Assembly (NCBI GenBank): GCA_963573305.1
Contig: OY754339.1
Span: 74,509,376 to 74,573,375 of the forward strand
Source of the DNA: Pyrrhosoma nymphula
Taxonomy: Eukaryota > Arthropoda > Insecta > Odonata > Coenagrionidae
Direction of reading: 5' to 3'
Length of the DNA stretch: 64,000 bases
Shown: positions 33,212-44,839 of the stretch, one piece after another
Numbering within the stretch: the first letter of the stretch is position 1
How the letters are laid out: the number at the start of each line of letters is the position of its first letter
Notes under the pieces: model-generated
Told to the model about the DNA's origin: nothing
What the model saw: the letters and a program-made list of their open reading frames with translations, nothing else
The model's database searches: none
Made by a program: the position numbers and the translations under genes

Positions 33212-36200
33212 CTAAACATGCTGCAAAATTTTAACCTTCCTAGCCATAGCACTTTTATGACTTGCAGCAGCTGTCGCCCGGTTCCTTTTTCTGCACCACC
33301 AGGGTAACATTACTGCACATAAACACTCAGCAATTGACTGCTTTAGCTGCAGAGGGTGGTCACTGCACTTGTTCACTAAACAATTGAAAATTTCATTCCC
33401 CAAAATTGTATCTTTCAATAGGGAACATATGTTTTCTGAGCATGCCAAGTGGGGAAGGACATTCTCCACAAGAGTTGCAGCCCTTCCAACAGCACTCATC
33501 AACTCCAAAGTAGGGTACGTGAGACACAATTTTTCTGATTTCTCCCTAAAAGAAATACCACTATGGAGGTATTTTTTGGGCGAGGTCGTGAGTAAAGACT
33601 CCCTACACTGTAAGCACTTAAGTTTTTCCACACACTTTTTTGCGATATATCCACTCACGTATGCCACAGAGAAACTGTCAGTAAGTATGTCAAAATCTTT
33701 GTATCTAATTTCCTTATCAGAAGGGCACTTTGAGGATCTGTCACAAAATTTTTCCTTACCTCCAGAAAGGAACTCCCCAAGATCATTTAGCAAATGACCT
33801 GGGTTAGCTTCTGCTTCACAATTTTGCCCCTGCAAATCTTTGAAAGCTAGCCCATTAATGATGCAGCCCTTCAAAGCTGCTACGAACTGGTGAGTCGTCG
33901 GGTTGCTATTTGACCCACACTGCTGGCGTACAGAGCCAAACAAAATCTCGAGGGCATCCTGATTAAGAGCCCTCAGCTCGAGGTTCAGGAAGCCCATCTT
34001 CTTCAATTCTGCCCAAAGAAGTGGCAATGCCGTCAGGGTAGTGATCCAACCATCTTGACAAGGTGGTCGGAACACTACGAAGTCAGCAGAGGCATCTGCA
34101 TTGGTAGGAAGGGTGGCAGACATCCTCCTGTCGAACTTCCAGCCATCGATTTCCTTCACAGCCAACCTCCAGAAGTCCAAGTGCAAGTCCTCTCTCTCCA
34201 CACGCAGCTGGCACTTCAAACCTTTAGCTCCTGAGGGCTCCACCGCACTACCATTGACACTGTCAAATAACTTGTCGGCAAAACCAACAAACTGTGCTGT
34301 GTGCAAAGCATCAGAAGTGAGTGCACCTAGAAGGAAATCATGTATTAGTTATGCAGTTAAGTACTTGAACAATGCAAACAGCTTTCAAAGAGACAAGGTA
34401 ACAGCTTGACAAGAATTACTCACCATTTTGGACAAGACAGCTGATGGTGGCAGCAACAGAATGGCTAAGGGTTTGTGCAGCAATTGACACCCTCATGGTC
34501 AGATATCCATTTGGATTTAAATGATCCTTAGTTAGCTTATCTAAATTATTGAAAAGAGGCTGTATCATGTCAATACGATGGGCCTCTTGAATGTAGTGCC
34601 ATCTTGCGCACCCTTTAATTTCTTTTCCTCCAACATTGATACACAACTTCACGTTGTGCTTTAGGAGCATATTCCTTAGGCACTTAAGGAGATGAGGAGG
34701 ATCAAAGAGGGTGAAAATTTTCTTTGTGCCATGCATGAAGTATGGTGCACTTGGGTATGCACCCATTGATTTAAATGCCCTCACATTGTTTGTGCCCATG
34801 TCTGTCACAGTCGCCACTACATTAAGTCCACAATCGGTGCACGCAGCAAGTACTCCTTTTATCACCATTACCATTTTCTCAGCATCCATGCCACCATGTG
34901 AGAAGAAAAAGGCTACAGGCTGTTTCCATGGTCTCCTCAAACCCCTTAGCATGAAAACCACTGCATGATTGGCCACTTGCTGTGATCGTCCCAGGCTGCC
35001 CAAGTCTTCCAACCCAATAATCCTGTCGGACTTAGCATCATACTGTAGGTGCTCTCTGATTGACATCTCATCAATCATAAGAAGGCATGAGCGATCTAGA
35101 TCTGTCAATGCACCTACACTCTGTGCAAGAGCACTAAAAACCCTTTGGTCTATGCCAGGTAGAAATGGCACCATATTCACCATCTTGATTAGTGTCTTCT
35201 TATTTGGCAAGGCAAAAATCGCTCTTAACAATGCATAGCATTTAGGAGACCTTTTGAATAATGCCAATGCCAGGAGCTTGTTTTCCTTTGTCCAGCGTCT
35301 CCCCTTAGGCTTTTGTGATGAGCAACGTATCTGTGAAGCCACAAACTGAGCTGAAGTGTAAGACATTGATTTACTCAACAACTCCACACATTTCAGAGGC
35401 TCACTTGTAACTGACGTCAGTTGCTCTAAAGACAATTTGGCATTTTTGTACTTAACTCTAAGTTCCTTTAGGGAGCGCTCCCTTTTCTGGCATATTCCTA
35501 TCAAAAACTTCTTCCTTGGAGTCATGTGGTTGTAACGAGTACAATTCAATTGTTTCAGAAGCGACTTTTCCTTCTTCTTCTTCAATGAGGAGCCAGCTAT
35601 TGGCCTGCTGGTAGAAACTGTCTCCCCCTGTGACAGCACTGACTCCACTGCCGGCAGCACTGCTCCCTCCTCACAATGGGGCCCCATGCTAAGACTCCCA
35701 TCAGTTACCACAGTAGGTGGGTAAGTCAGCTTCACTACACATGATGTCTTAGCAGGTGTAGAAGTTACCATGCCCGACTCATCGAGCTCAGGTGGTACCA
35801 CAAAAGAATCAGTCAGAGATGATGAATCAGCAAAATCAACAGCATTGGATGCTGCTGCACAATGAGGAGATGCAGGAAGACCATCACTTTCTAGCTGCAT
35901 TCTTGTTATGCTTGGAGTTGCACCATGAACAATGGTGGTCCTTGATTCATTTCTGAATTGGTTGCGTTTGAAATGACGCCCACAAAGGTAAAGTCCTTTA
36001 ACTTTCTCCCCAATCTCAAAGTGGACTCCAGCAATATCAGCCCATTGTTTAAACCTGTAAAACAACAGGAAAAAATTTAATGCTGCTTAAGAGCAATTTA
36101 TATCACTACACGACTAAACCCTTGCTCAACATAAACACAGCGCACAACATGATAATGACATTGATAATGATTTATTCACGGGCAATTTGCCCATCACATT

Positions 36201-37071
36201 AACAGACAAAATTGTAAACATTAGAGTTAAATTTAACTCAAGTCCAGCAGGTAACTACAATGAATCAGGTTTACTAATAATTTAACAAGAAAAATTAGAC
36301 CAGCTTGATTTTGGCATAACTAATGTGCGGGAATAATGATCAAAGACATTAAATGAGTAGTCAATTCATATGCTTACGTTGGTTTTGTAAGACATTGGCA
36401 GAGATCAGGCATAAAAATTTGTGCTTCATTTTTTCTATGGTTTCCCGATTGACTTCATAAAAAGGTAACCACACAACTGAACCATATTCTAAAATACGTT
36501 GAAATAAATTTAAGTGCTGATTCACACATCTCATATCTGACTGACGTCAGGATAATGTGACGTCGGGATCCCTCAAAATAATATAAACTTTCTTAAAAAA
36601 CTCGGGCATTGCCCCTCTTTATTACAAGTCTCTTTCTCTTCAAACTTTTTAACAATCCCCTCCTTGCTCTGAAGACGATGGAGGAGTATTCCATTGAAAC
36701 GTTAGCAAACCAAAACCTTACTCGGCTGGAAACCCGAGAATTATTTATTAATCCCCTCCTTTATCAAACATACATAGCAACGTTCTTCAAACAAAAACAA
36801 TAAACAACATAAAACATCAACCCATCGAAACATACGTATTAACATACAAATTAATATTATCAAAAACAAAACAACGAACGAAATTAAATACATAAAGCCA
36901 AATAAAAATGGAGCTTGACAAGGCACGACGTTACATTAAAAACTTCCAGAAATAAAATTAGAAAATTACCAACTCTTACCTGATAGCATTACGAGGAAAG
37001 CGGAACAATGTATGCTGGCTGGATACTGGACAGCCCGCCTTGCACTTCATGTACTTCATGTAATTCGCCAT
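33212..37071 (-). CDS. P-element transposase, THAP domain plus RNase H-like core (945 aa)
   Basis: Three minus-strand exons join in phase: 37071-36980, 36054-34424 and 34326-33212 (stop TAG). Each junction has GT...AG with consensus donors (GTAAGA, GTGAGT) and acceptors (TTTTACAG, TTCCTTCTAG). The product begins with a full THAP zinc finger: C10-x3-C14, FRFPRN, W35, C55-x2-H58 and HGATPSI. A basic KKKKEK patch and a heptad-like helix near residues 225-245 follow. The catalytic region contains LLMIDEMSIREH (Asp about 359), VVATVTDMGTNN (Asp about 449) and FDPPHLLKCLRN, matching P transposase/THAP9. No stop or frameshift interrupts it. A minus-strand AATAAA lies at 33113-33118. In P elements this enzyme binds near the ends and excises and inserts the element using GTP. 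The long size relative to the Drosophila protein (751 aa, from memory) lies mostly in linkers. Confidence 0.92.
34327..34423 (-). other. transposase intron 2 (short, possibly retained)
   Basis: 97-bp intron; donor G|GTGAGT, acceptor TTCCTTCTAG. If unspliced, translation adds Gly-Glu then meets TAA, giving a 576-residue product that keeps the THAP finger and lacks the C-terminal part. Confidence 0.8.
36055..36979 (-). other. transposase intron 1
   Basis: 925-bp intron between the THAP Cys-Cys and Cys-His halves. It contains a GAAGACGATGGAG...GAAACGTTAGC segment (about 36672-36705) resembling the GAAACGTT dispersed repeats at 14.5 kb, possibly a small insertion. Confidence 0.7.
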
Positions 37072-37729
37072 GTTTACGAACAATGGAGGGAAAACAAGAA
37101 CGTTGTCCTTGTATTCAAATCCAATCACAGTCCAAAATCAAAGTCAAAACGGTGCAGAGGTCAAAACCAGGAGAGTAGTCCAAATCCAAAAGATGCAGGG
37201 GTCGATGTAAATAAAGCAAAAGGCGCAAACTAGTCAAACTCCACACAGCACACAGGCAAACACGTTTGTAGGATCACAAGGTATAATTCTCGCGTCGAAA
37301 ACTTTCGAGCATCGAAAAATGGCTGCGATGGCTGCTATTCGCGGAAGAGGCGCATGCGCACTACGATTTAATCAGTGGCGCTCCTTTTCCAGCGACGGCA
37401 GCCTCGTAAGAAAACCTTACGTCGCCCCCCTATGCCAGTTACAGCCGGCTGGGAATAGTTTTAAGTTGAAGGCGGGAAAAATCATGGGTGGTGAATATAG
37501 AAAATGAAGAAACTGCTCGACCGCTGCGTCGTCTGGGGGAACTAGGAGGAAAACGTCAGTATTTCCAACATGGCGTCGAGAAATTGATTCACATCACAGG
37601 TTTAAGTGAATAGTTTACGAAAGAAAAAGGATTTATGAAGCAAATGAAAGGTTAGTATAAATGCGCATATGTAGCGTAGCAATATAAGTGAAATAAGTGG
37701 TATAAGGTGATCGGGAAGCAGGTGAAATT

Positions 37730-37766
37730 AATTTTCTCCCAGACTGGACGCTAACTCACCTTTACC
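37730..37766. repeat. P-element terminal inverted repeat, right (5' of transposase)
   Basis: The complement starts GGTAAAGGTGAGTTAGCGTC; it pairs with 32093-32129. Confidence 0.92.
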
Positions 37767-37774
37767 AGAAATTA
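37767..37774. repeat. right P-element target site duplication
   Basis: AGAAATTA, identical to 32085-32092. Confidence 0.9.
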
Positions 37775-38180
37775 TTTACACCCATACTAATGGCATTAAA
37801 ATAACTTTTCCAACTTTTATTACCATAGGGACTAGTATTTTTTTTTAATCTGAAGTCTCTTGCTCTGTAAAGACTGATCAACAACTTCTTATTCCAATGG
37901 TATCTTTGTGATGTTACCACGTAAAACTTTAAAAATGTACAATTATGTAGACTACTAAAATGTGAATTGACTAAGGTATAATCAGCATAAATGAAGGAAA
38001 ATCAGAGTTTTTCTTTTCATCAGCACATAGGTATAAGTGAAGTGTTCTTAAATTGATAGAAGCTAATTCTAACTTTATTTGCAAAACCCACCTATGCAAT
38101 GATATTTATAAAATTAATGACCATTGAGATATCTACTAATGCAAAACTGAAATGAACCATATACAATGGCTGAACAAAGA
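37775..38180. other. no gene seen
   Basis: AT-rich sequence right of the P element, with no recognisable motif. Confidence 0.35.
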
Positions 38181-41100
38181 CTACAAACCTCTTCCGGGTA
38201 TAGGAGCCAGTTCAGCTGCCAATTCCATTTCTGGCTCTGTGCCGCTATCATCAAAGCGATGTGGGAGCTTGACCAACCTCTTTCTTCCTAATATCTTCAT
38301 TCTCCTCCTCACTCGTCTTTAGGTTTGAAGTTTCTAAGTACAATTTTACTTCCGTACAGCCTTCTCATAACCTGAAAAAATAAAGAATTATATTTAAGTT
38401 AGAGTGCTAATTGTAAATTGTGAACAATAAACAAGACAAATTACTAATAACGAGTAATGTCTTATATCAATAGTTAAATGACTGCATTATGAACATCACT
38501 CCAAATTATTTTTTTCATATGAAAGTGTGGAAAATAATCATAGAAGATGATTCGAGTATGTTCTCGCTTCCGAACTCAAGGGTCCCGAGTTCAAATCCCA
38601 GCAGTGGTGGAGATTTTTCAGTGGAATCCCAATCCCTACTTTGGTGCCTTGTGAGGGCACTTCAAGACTTAGTCCGTTGGATGAGACGTTAAGCTGTGGT
38701 CTTGAGTCTTTTGTTAAATGTGAGCTACCGCCGATGCCGGGTTTTCACCCAGCCTTGCGCCAATCCCTAAATACCCTACCCTCACCCAACTATCCTTAAT
38801 GGTGCAAATAATCTCAGTAGAACATCGCCCACCGCAATAAACCGACCAAGCGCCGGGGTGGAGGGCGGGCACCGGGCTGAGGCGACGGCATCGGGCGGCG
38901 TGGGAAATATGCCAAGCGTGACGAGAAGGCAGCCGTTATTTCTATTTAATTTTGAATATAAACTTTTCAATTTATGAAATAAAATAACTTAAGTTGAAAT
39001 TGTTTAGGAAATCGTTAAAATTTAAGAACTGAAAGAAAAAAAAACTAAAACGGACTAAGTTAAACAAATCAGACTTGAAAATCATAAATTTTAAATAGAA
39101 ACCAACGTTCATTAACATGAACTAAAGAGCAATGCCATTGAAATATGTACTATACAAAAATATTAAATGTATGTATAAAATGTATGTAAGATAAATTTTA
39201 AGAAACCCTCAATATGTAGAATATGGATTTTTTTAAAAATAAATTGGGAGAGGTTCCCAAGGATCTCTCCCCTTTCTTCTTCTTCTTCTAACAAAACAAG
39301 CAATCGAGTGAAAAAGCACCTCCACAACATTGGAATGAAAGATATACAGAATACAGACATTTGCTATGCAGAATTGCTGAATTTACGAATAAGATGAGGA
39401 AGCATCCCGTCTACTGTGCACATGCCTGGCAATGATAAAGGACTGAACCTGTGCCAGAGTACAGTGACACAGCCAAGGGGGGAGGGTCCATTGGGTGTGG
39501 ACACTTCAACATTTTGAATTTACATTGAAAAAAGAGGCACGGAAGTTTTATTTGTTTTTATATTTTACCCGAGAATGTTGAATTCCTTTTTATAACTAAT
39601 ACTGTTGTTTTTTCCTCTTAGAAGTTTTCGCAGCTAAAATCTTTAAATATAAAGGTATCAGCTGCTACAGCTCATCGCAATTACGCTCTTAAATGTATGC
39701 ACGCCAAAACAATTTTTCTCTCGATTATAAAAATTTTTGTCTCCTCCCTCCTCCCCCCCTGATAATACTGACCATGGAAATCTCTTTCCTCCCACAATCC
39801 AAACGAAATGAAATACTGCACTAGGTACTATCAGTAATTACCTATGGAGGACATCCTAGCCTAGTGTAAGGTCAATGGACTCCCAGGAGCGTTAAAATAA
39901 TATTTGTAGAAACCCTCAGAAATTATTTTAAAATTGCTAAATGCGCCAAGTGTTACCCGATGGCTAAATGAAAATTGGAAGGCGATTTAGTTTTATAATA
40001 CTCTTTAAATTTAGCTATCATAATATCCCAGGGAGATTTTACGACCAGCTCAAGAAAAGTCCAGTCCAGGGAAATGATCCTGTCATTGAAGCACAGATAA
40101 TTTAGAATTTTTAATGTCGGCACAAAACCAGTGTCACTTTATTTTTATATATTTAATAATAAATTTTCAATGTTCTATGTAGAACATTGAACAGTTATTA
40201 GAGGCATTAATAGCTTAATTCCTTTAAGGGTAATTTGACTATCTACGTCACCTTATTTTGTGCTAAGTTTTTCCTCTTAATTGCTATAGTTCCTCAAGTG
40301 ATTTTTGTCCCTTAAGCCCCGTGTTATGTTACCGAGCCCATACCGAGTTATGGGTGCCTTGTCTCATTGTGCCTAGCACGAATCCCTACTCACTGCCCTG
40401 CAAGAGGAGTCGTTTCCCTACCTTATTTCATCAGCTGCAAAGTCCATCGGCGGAGGAATTCTGCTTTCCATCGACGATCCCTCGAAGAACGCAAACCACT
40501 CACACTTCAAATTAAGCGCACAACTGACCATGCACTTACAATTATCACTGACACTCCCACTTCACAGAATTGCAGAGTGCTGACTTGCTGGCTCCGTTCG
40601 GGCAACATTTCATCTTCATACGGAGTGGTGACAGTGGGATGTTGTCGAGGCTGGATCTTGCGGGAATATTATTTAAAATTTTAATTTAGATTGGAGTGCC
40701 AAGCGCGGAGTTAAACTTATTGAAGCAATGAAATGAACCTATTCTGTACTTGAGGAAGCTAGAGGGAATGTGACGCTCTTGAATCCATGTTGTAAGACGA
40801 ATAAATTACGCCACCGTCGATTTAAAATTTTGCAGATGCGAAGGGGAAATAATGGGGAAACAAGTGGTAATTGAAGTAATACAACGGGGTCAAAAATCTC
40901 TCTGGCAAAAGAATCCAGGTTTTCACAATAACGGTGAAAAAGATACTGCATAGCAACGAGGAAGCAATGCGGGACTTGCGGAAAGCAAGGCGATGAAGGA
41001 TGAGGAAACTACAATCTCGCACATTTCCTAGGAATGGAGGACAATTTAAAATTGAAGAGCTGAAATTATCCAATTGTCAATCAGATTTGATAAAAAGGAA

Positions 41101-42057
41101 TCCCTTCCCTCTGGTATGAATAATGAAGATTTAGAAAATTGCAGTATGTAAATTGAGGAATTAGAATACACAAGGTGCAATTACAGGTGAATGAAGGAAC
41201 TGCTAACTACAGAAAGTTTTGGAAAATTACTGGTGCGAGAAAGAGCCCGGAGATAGCAGAGGAAAAATGCAGACTACGTTTCGCATAAGTGAAAGAGATT
41301 GAGAATAATTATTTAGCTCCGAGTCCTTTATTCACTTCAAGTTCCTGGAAGACTTCAGTTCAGCTTAAGACCCAGGATTGGAAGTTACTTTGAAACAAGC
41401 CACCTGGTCAAATGCCCTGGAGAATTAATACGAAAACGTACCTCGGGAGCGGCTCATTCCACGAAATAAACACGTTTCCCAAGTTTCTGTAAGAGGAGAG
41501 AAATTACAGATTTCGCGACTACTATAAGAGGCCACGGGTCATTGATAATAATGAATGAACAATCTCATAAATAATTGAATGAAAAACATTTCGCTACCGG
41601 GGGAAAGGAATTACGATGAGGACAATTAAGATTCACCTGGGTATGCAATTGGACTTGCGAGTCAAATGAGAACATTGGAGAAGACTAACTGGATCATCCA
41701 CAATAGACCATGGCTACGGAATTTGAAAGCCAACCCAGGAAATAGAAAAGAATGTTTATGTCCTCCCTTACAGAATAAAATGAATTGAAGGAACAATTCC
41801 AATTACTAATATGATCAATCTTTGAACCACCTCTCACAAGAGATAAACTTTAACACTTATCAGATGTGCTTTATGATGAATTCTAGAAATGCACACTTCT
41901 AAAGTTAAATCATGCGTACTAATAAGAAACAATTACTATTAACAATACTGATGTGGTTGGCGCAATGCTACAATAATTCGGATTCAAACTCTCTAACAGA
42001 GAAAACAAATGCACTGCGATTAAGAAAATAAGACTTACGTGAATTCCTCTTGGCCAT
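38181..42057 (-). CDS. possible two exons of an unidentified minus-strand gene
   Basis: Exon a ends at 42039 with ATG (42057-42055) in a strong context (GAGATGGCC) and donor CAC|GTAAGT. Exon b begins at 38371 after TTTTTTCAG. Joined from that ATG the frame stops after 14 codons, which would make it an upstream ORF. A second ATG in exon b (38300-38298, A at -3) opens MKILGRKRLVKLPHRFDDSG, then TEPEMELAAELAPIPGR before a weak possible donor (G|GTTTGT) near 38187. No family is recognised. If real, the gene continues leftward and the P element would lie in its next intron. Splice sites are the only support. Confidence 0.25.
38540..38900 (+). mobile_element. tRNA-derived SINE with conserved body
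   Basis: B-box-like GAGTTCAAATCCCAG near 38588, then body GCCTTGTGAGGGCACTTCAAG and GTTGGATGAGACGTTAAGC, found in insect tRNA-SINE families, and a tail ending near CTATCCTTAATGGTGCAA. Confidence 0.5.
39470..39780. mobile_element. diverged partner of the 5464-5704 DNA element (left part)
   Basis: GTGACACAGCCAAGGGGGGA followed by GGGTCCATTGGGTGTGG matches the left end of 5464-5704. The matching right terminus was not found near the C-rich stretch at 39745-39760. Confidence 0.4.
39781..42038. other. no gene seen; short hairpin at 40166
   Basis: Mostly AT-rich. Between 40300 and 40680 composition is more balanced with open frames up to 105 codons on the plus strand but no motif. TTCAATGTTCTA-TG-TAGAACATTGAA at 40166-40191 is a 12-bp perfect stem. 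Confidence 0.35.
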
Positions 42058-43079
42058 CTCCTCCAACTCAGGGATTCGTACCTTACTTCCTCAGCTGCCT
42101 TAATCGCCAACCACACACAAGTGCCTCACGAACTTCACCCGAACACATGAATAGAATCACACGACGTGCACTGCTTCCTATACAGCACGGAACTGGAAGC
42201 AGGGATGTGGTGTGAATAGGGGTGGGAAAGGGGCGTGGGGGCTGCCGGGTAAGTGCAGGAGGTCCGGAGGGAGAGTCAACGTATGATGGACAACAGGGGT
42301 TGAATTGGGTCCGATGTTTCCGAACGAGAAGTCGAATGGAAGAGTAGGCATGTTATGAATGTAAAGGAGTGTGAGTATGCAGCTCTGTGGAAAGGAACGG
42401 TGGGTATGGGGGAAGCACGGAATTGGGTTGGGAAGCACAGTGGGGAAGGGGCGCTGGAAAGGGCGAGAGTACAAGGGCTAAGGATTCAGGCCGCAGCCGT
42501 AAGAAGAACGCTGCCTTGAGCAGCATAGGTGGAGGCCATAAACCCCAAAGTGTCGAACCCGCTTCATAAAGAATTACCTCAGGGCCTCTTAAAAATACCG
42601 TGAACGTTTTTCCCGCAATAGTAAATATCTTTTTTTCACTTATCTCTGATACTTCATTATGTCGCGTTAATATTCTCTTTCAATTGTTTTTGGAATTATT
42701 TCTTCGATTTAGATATTGCAGTGTTTGTCATGTTCACAGTATTCATATACTGACGAGGGGTTAGGTGTAAGAAGGGACTTTTAAAGTCTCAATCTCCCCG
42801 CAATAAAGACGTTTGTGTACCTATCTATCTATGAACGTATCGTAAAATTTATTTATTTATTTATTACACTGATACTGCAATTCGACATTATCTGGTGACA
42901 ATATATCATTAGTTTCGGTTGAAATTAAATTGATGACAAGGTTTAAAAAATACATATACCTACATACAACATCAAACACTCCTCTCCTTTTGTGTGTGTA
43001 CCATTAAAAAAAATATTTACTGATATTTTACTGATATTATATTTAATATTTTTTACTTTTACTTCCTGATGAGAAGGTT
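42058..43079. other. no gene seen; purine-rich stretch
   Basis: 42190-42500 is G-rich on the plus strand, giving long proline-rich minus frames that look compositional. A TTTA microsatellite lies at about 42845-42865. Confidence 0.35.
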
Positions 43080-43700
43080 AAATTTGCATTTCTTTCCGCA
43101 CGTGTCAAGATGTAACTCGTTTTGACAGTTTTGATAGTTTTGATGCACGGCACTTATTTAGACTAGGCTACATTCATTTTTGTCCGTAGAGCTAGTCTAG
43201 TTTTTAGTATCTTTGTATAAAACTTGCATAATATACATATAAGGCCCACTATAAAATGAATCTAGGAAATGGGTGCTTGCAATTTGCTAGCAGGAGTTAA
43301 AAGTATCACAATGCATAGAAAAGCATGAGGGGCGAAGACATGTGTTTTTAAAAGCCGTGAAAATCTACGTCACGAACAACACTTTGAAACATAAAAAAGA
43401 CTAAATTCTTTTCTTATTAAACTGACTATGGCGTGCTACGATGAATTATTCTCAGTATTGAAGACCTATTCTATGTAAATTCGAAGCCTTTCTCTTTTCT
43501 CACTTCTTGGGATCTTATCGACATATCACGGTACATTTTTACCAACATTCGAATAGAAAAATAGACTTCCTGAAGAACAGGTGTGAAATATATTTTTTTC
43601 CGTGATAGTGTCAAAATGACACTCATTAGGCCAGGCTGGATGTATTTTTGTCCGTAGAGCTAGTCTATTTCGTAGTATGTCTTTATCAAACTTGTTTATT
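43080..43700. repeat. diverged direct repeat, two units about 465 bp apart
   Basis: 43085-43240 and 43565-43700 share TTTTTGTCCGTAGAGCTAGTCTA exactly in its core (TTGTCCGTAGAGCTAGTCTA), and an upstream TTTCCG...GTGTCAA-ATG block. Confidence 0.6.
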
Positions 43701-43789
43701 ACAATACACTCTATGAAATGTATGCTGAAAAAAGTTAAGACTAACAAAAAGTGAGGTATCAGGTGTGATGTTGTGGAATTTCAACATAA

Positions 43790-43986
43790 TATAGAATTTA
43801 GAAGATGCAATTTTCCACGGATAAAAATTTATTCGACCCGGGTTTCGATGCTCTGCATCATCATCAAGTACATAGATTTTCAAACCGAGGTATTGAAAAT
43901 TTATGTACCTGATCATGATGCAGTGTATCGAAACCCGGTTCGAATAAACTTTTATCCGTGGAAAATTGCATCTTCTAAATTCTATA
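43790..43986. repeat. foldback element, 94-bp arms
   Basis: Left arm 43790-43883 and right arm 43893-43986 are about 90 percent complementary, with a 9-nt loop. The arms include TTTCCACGGATAAAA and CGAAACCCGGTTCGAATAAA. Overlapping open frames on both strands come from the symmetry and are not genes. Confidence 0.85.
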
Positions 43987-44523
43987 TTAGACGAATAACT
44001 AATGGCAGCACGTTTCTAAAGCCTGCTTCACCTTTCAAAATAGAAATACTGTAACGCTTAATTGTGTGTGCTTGGAATATAAATAGTTTATTAATGCATA
44101 ACAATGAATCATTTCGCTGCACGTAACTTTGCGGTGATGATTCACACTATGATAAATGCATTCGAGGAAGCTAGCAGGTCGCTCTGTAAGCACAGCCTTC
44201 CATCGTGGGCATGCAATTGAAGAGTTTAACGGTCGAAGAGTTTGAAAGTTCAATAAATGTTCAATTCTTCGAAAATTAAATGCAAAGTCGGAGTGGAGCC
44301 AAGACTGGTCTCCTTGACTCTGCGAAGTGCTCATAACCGAGCTTCAGATATTCCCCTCCCGTCGGCCGTCATCGCCAAGATACGGAGCAAAAAAATACTG
44401 CATATACCTCAGACCATTGATTAGAGAAGAGAATATATTTAGGGGAAGATATAAGTGGGAAGTAACGGAACCATTATAATGCGTATTCGGCCGAATCGCG
44501 TGGATAAGGTGACCGCAGCAGCC
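43987..44523. other. no gene seen
   Basis: No supported gene; a 99-codon minus frame has no motif. Confidence 0.3.
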
Positions 44524-44752
44524 AGGGGGTCAATTCTCGAACGCCGTTATAATTATCGTGTGCGAAAATAACAATGGTATTGCACCTTTCGTCGATTCAG
44601 TATTTTTGAGTTGTCTCATCCTGTCTGCGCGGGATAATTACTGTATTAAAATATCAATCGGAGGTGAAGCAGGCCATACTTGGACGAAACCGTACAATAA
44701 TCTGTTATTTTCTCATGCGGTATGTATCACGATGTTTCGAGAATTGACCCCC
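44524..44752. mobile_element. MITE with long diverged TIRs
   Basis: GGGGGTCAATTCTCGAA at the left and TTCGAGAATTGACCCCC at the right are perfect 17-bp TIRs. Similarity continues inward for about 80 bp (CGAAAATAACA...TATTG(C/T)AC against its complement). No clear target duplication. Confidence 0.65.
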
Positions 44753-44839
44753 AATGCTTTGATTTTTTTAAATTCCGCGATAATTATCGCACGCGAAAGA
44801 GAAAACTGTCGTATAATTTCGTAGAAATTATTTTCGAAG

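Larger units (their letters stand above)
32093..37766 (-). mobile_element. complete P-superfamily DNA transposon (5674 bp)
   Basis: The element is bounded by 37-bp terminal inverted repeats (32093-32129 and 37730-37766; 34 of 37 match) that share the core GTCCAGTCTGGGAGAAAATT and start GGTAAAG. It is flanked by a perfect 8-bp direct repeat AGAAATTA (32085-32092 and 37767-37774), the duplication length of P elements. It encodes one THAP-domain transposase on the minus strand. The subterminal regions hold further partial repeats: GACGCCATATTG near 32293 against AACATGGCGTCG near 37565 (inverted), and a direct repeat CCTTTTCCAG(T/C)GACGGCA near 32787 and 37384. An intact TSD and uninterrupted coding sequence suggest a recent insertion. 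Confidence 0.93.

Noticed and set aside
33369..35238. Long plus-strand open frames inside the P element
   Set aside because: They are antisense shadows of the transposase exons, which carry the recognisable motifs.
33212..36065. Two separate genes for the two long minus-strand ORFs
   Set aside because: A 97-bp GT-AG intron joins them in phase, and a third upstream exon completes the THAP finger.
42178..42569. Proline-rich minus ORF or Gly-rich plus ORF
   Set aside because: Composition-driven by a G-rich stretch; no motif or splice signal.
43773..43916. Similar ORFs on both strands near 43.8 kb
   Set aside because: Result of the inverted-repeat symmetry of the foldback.
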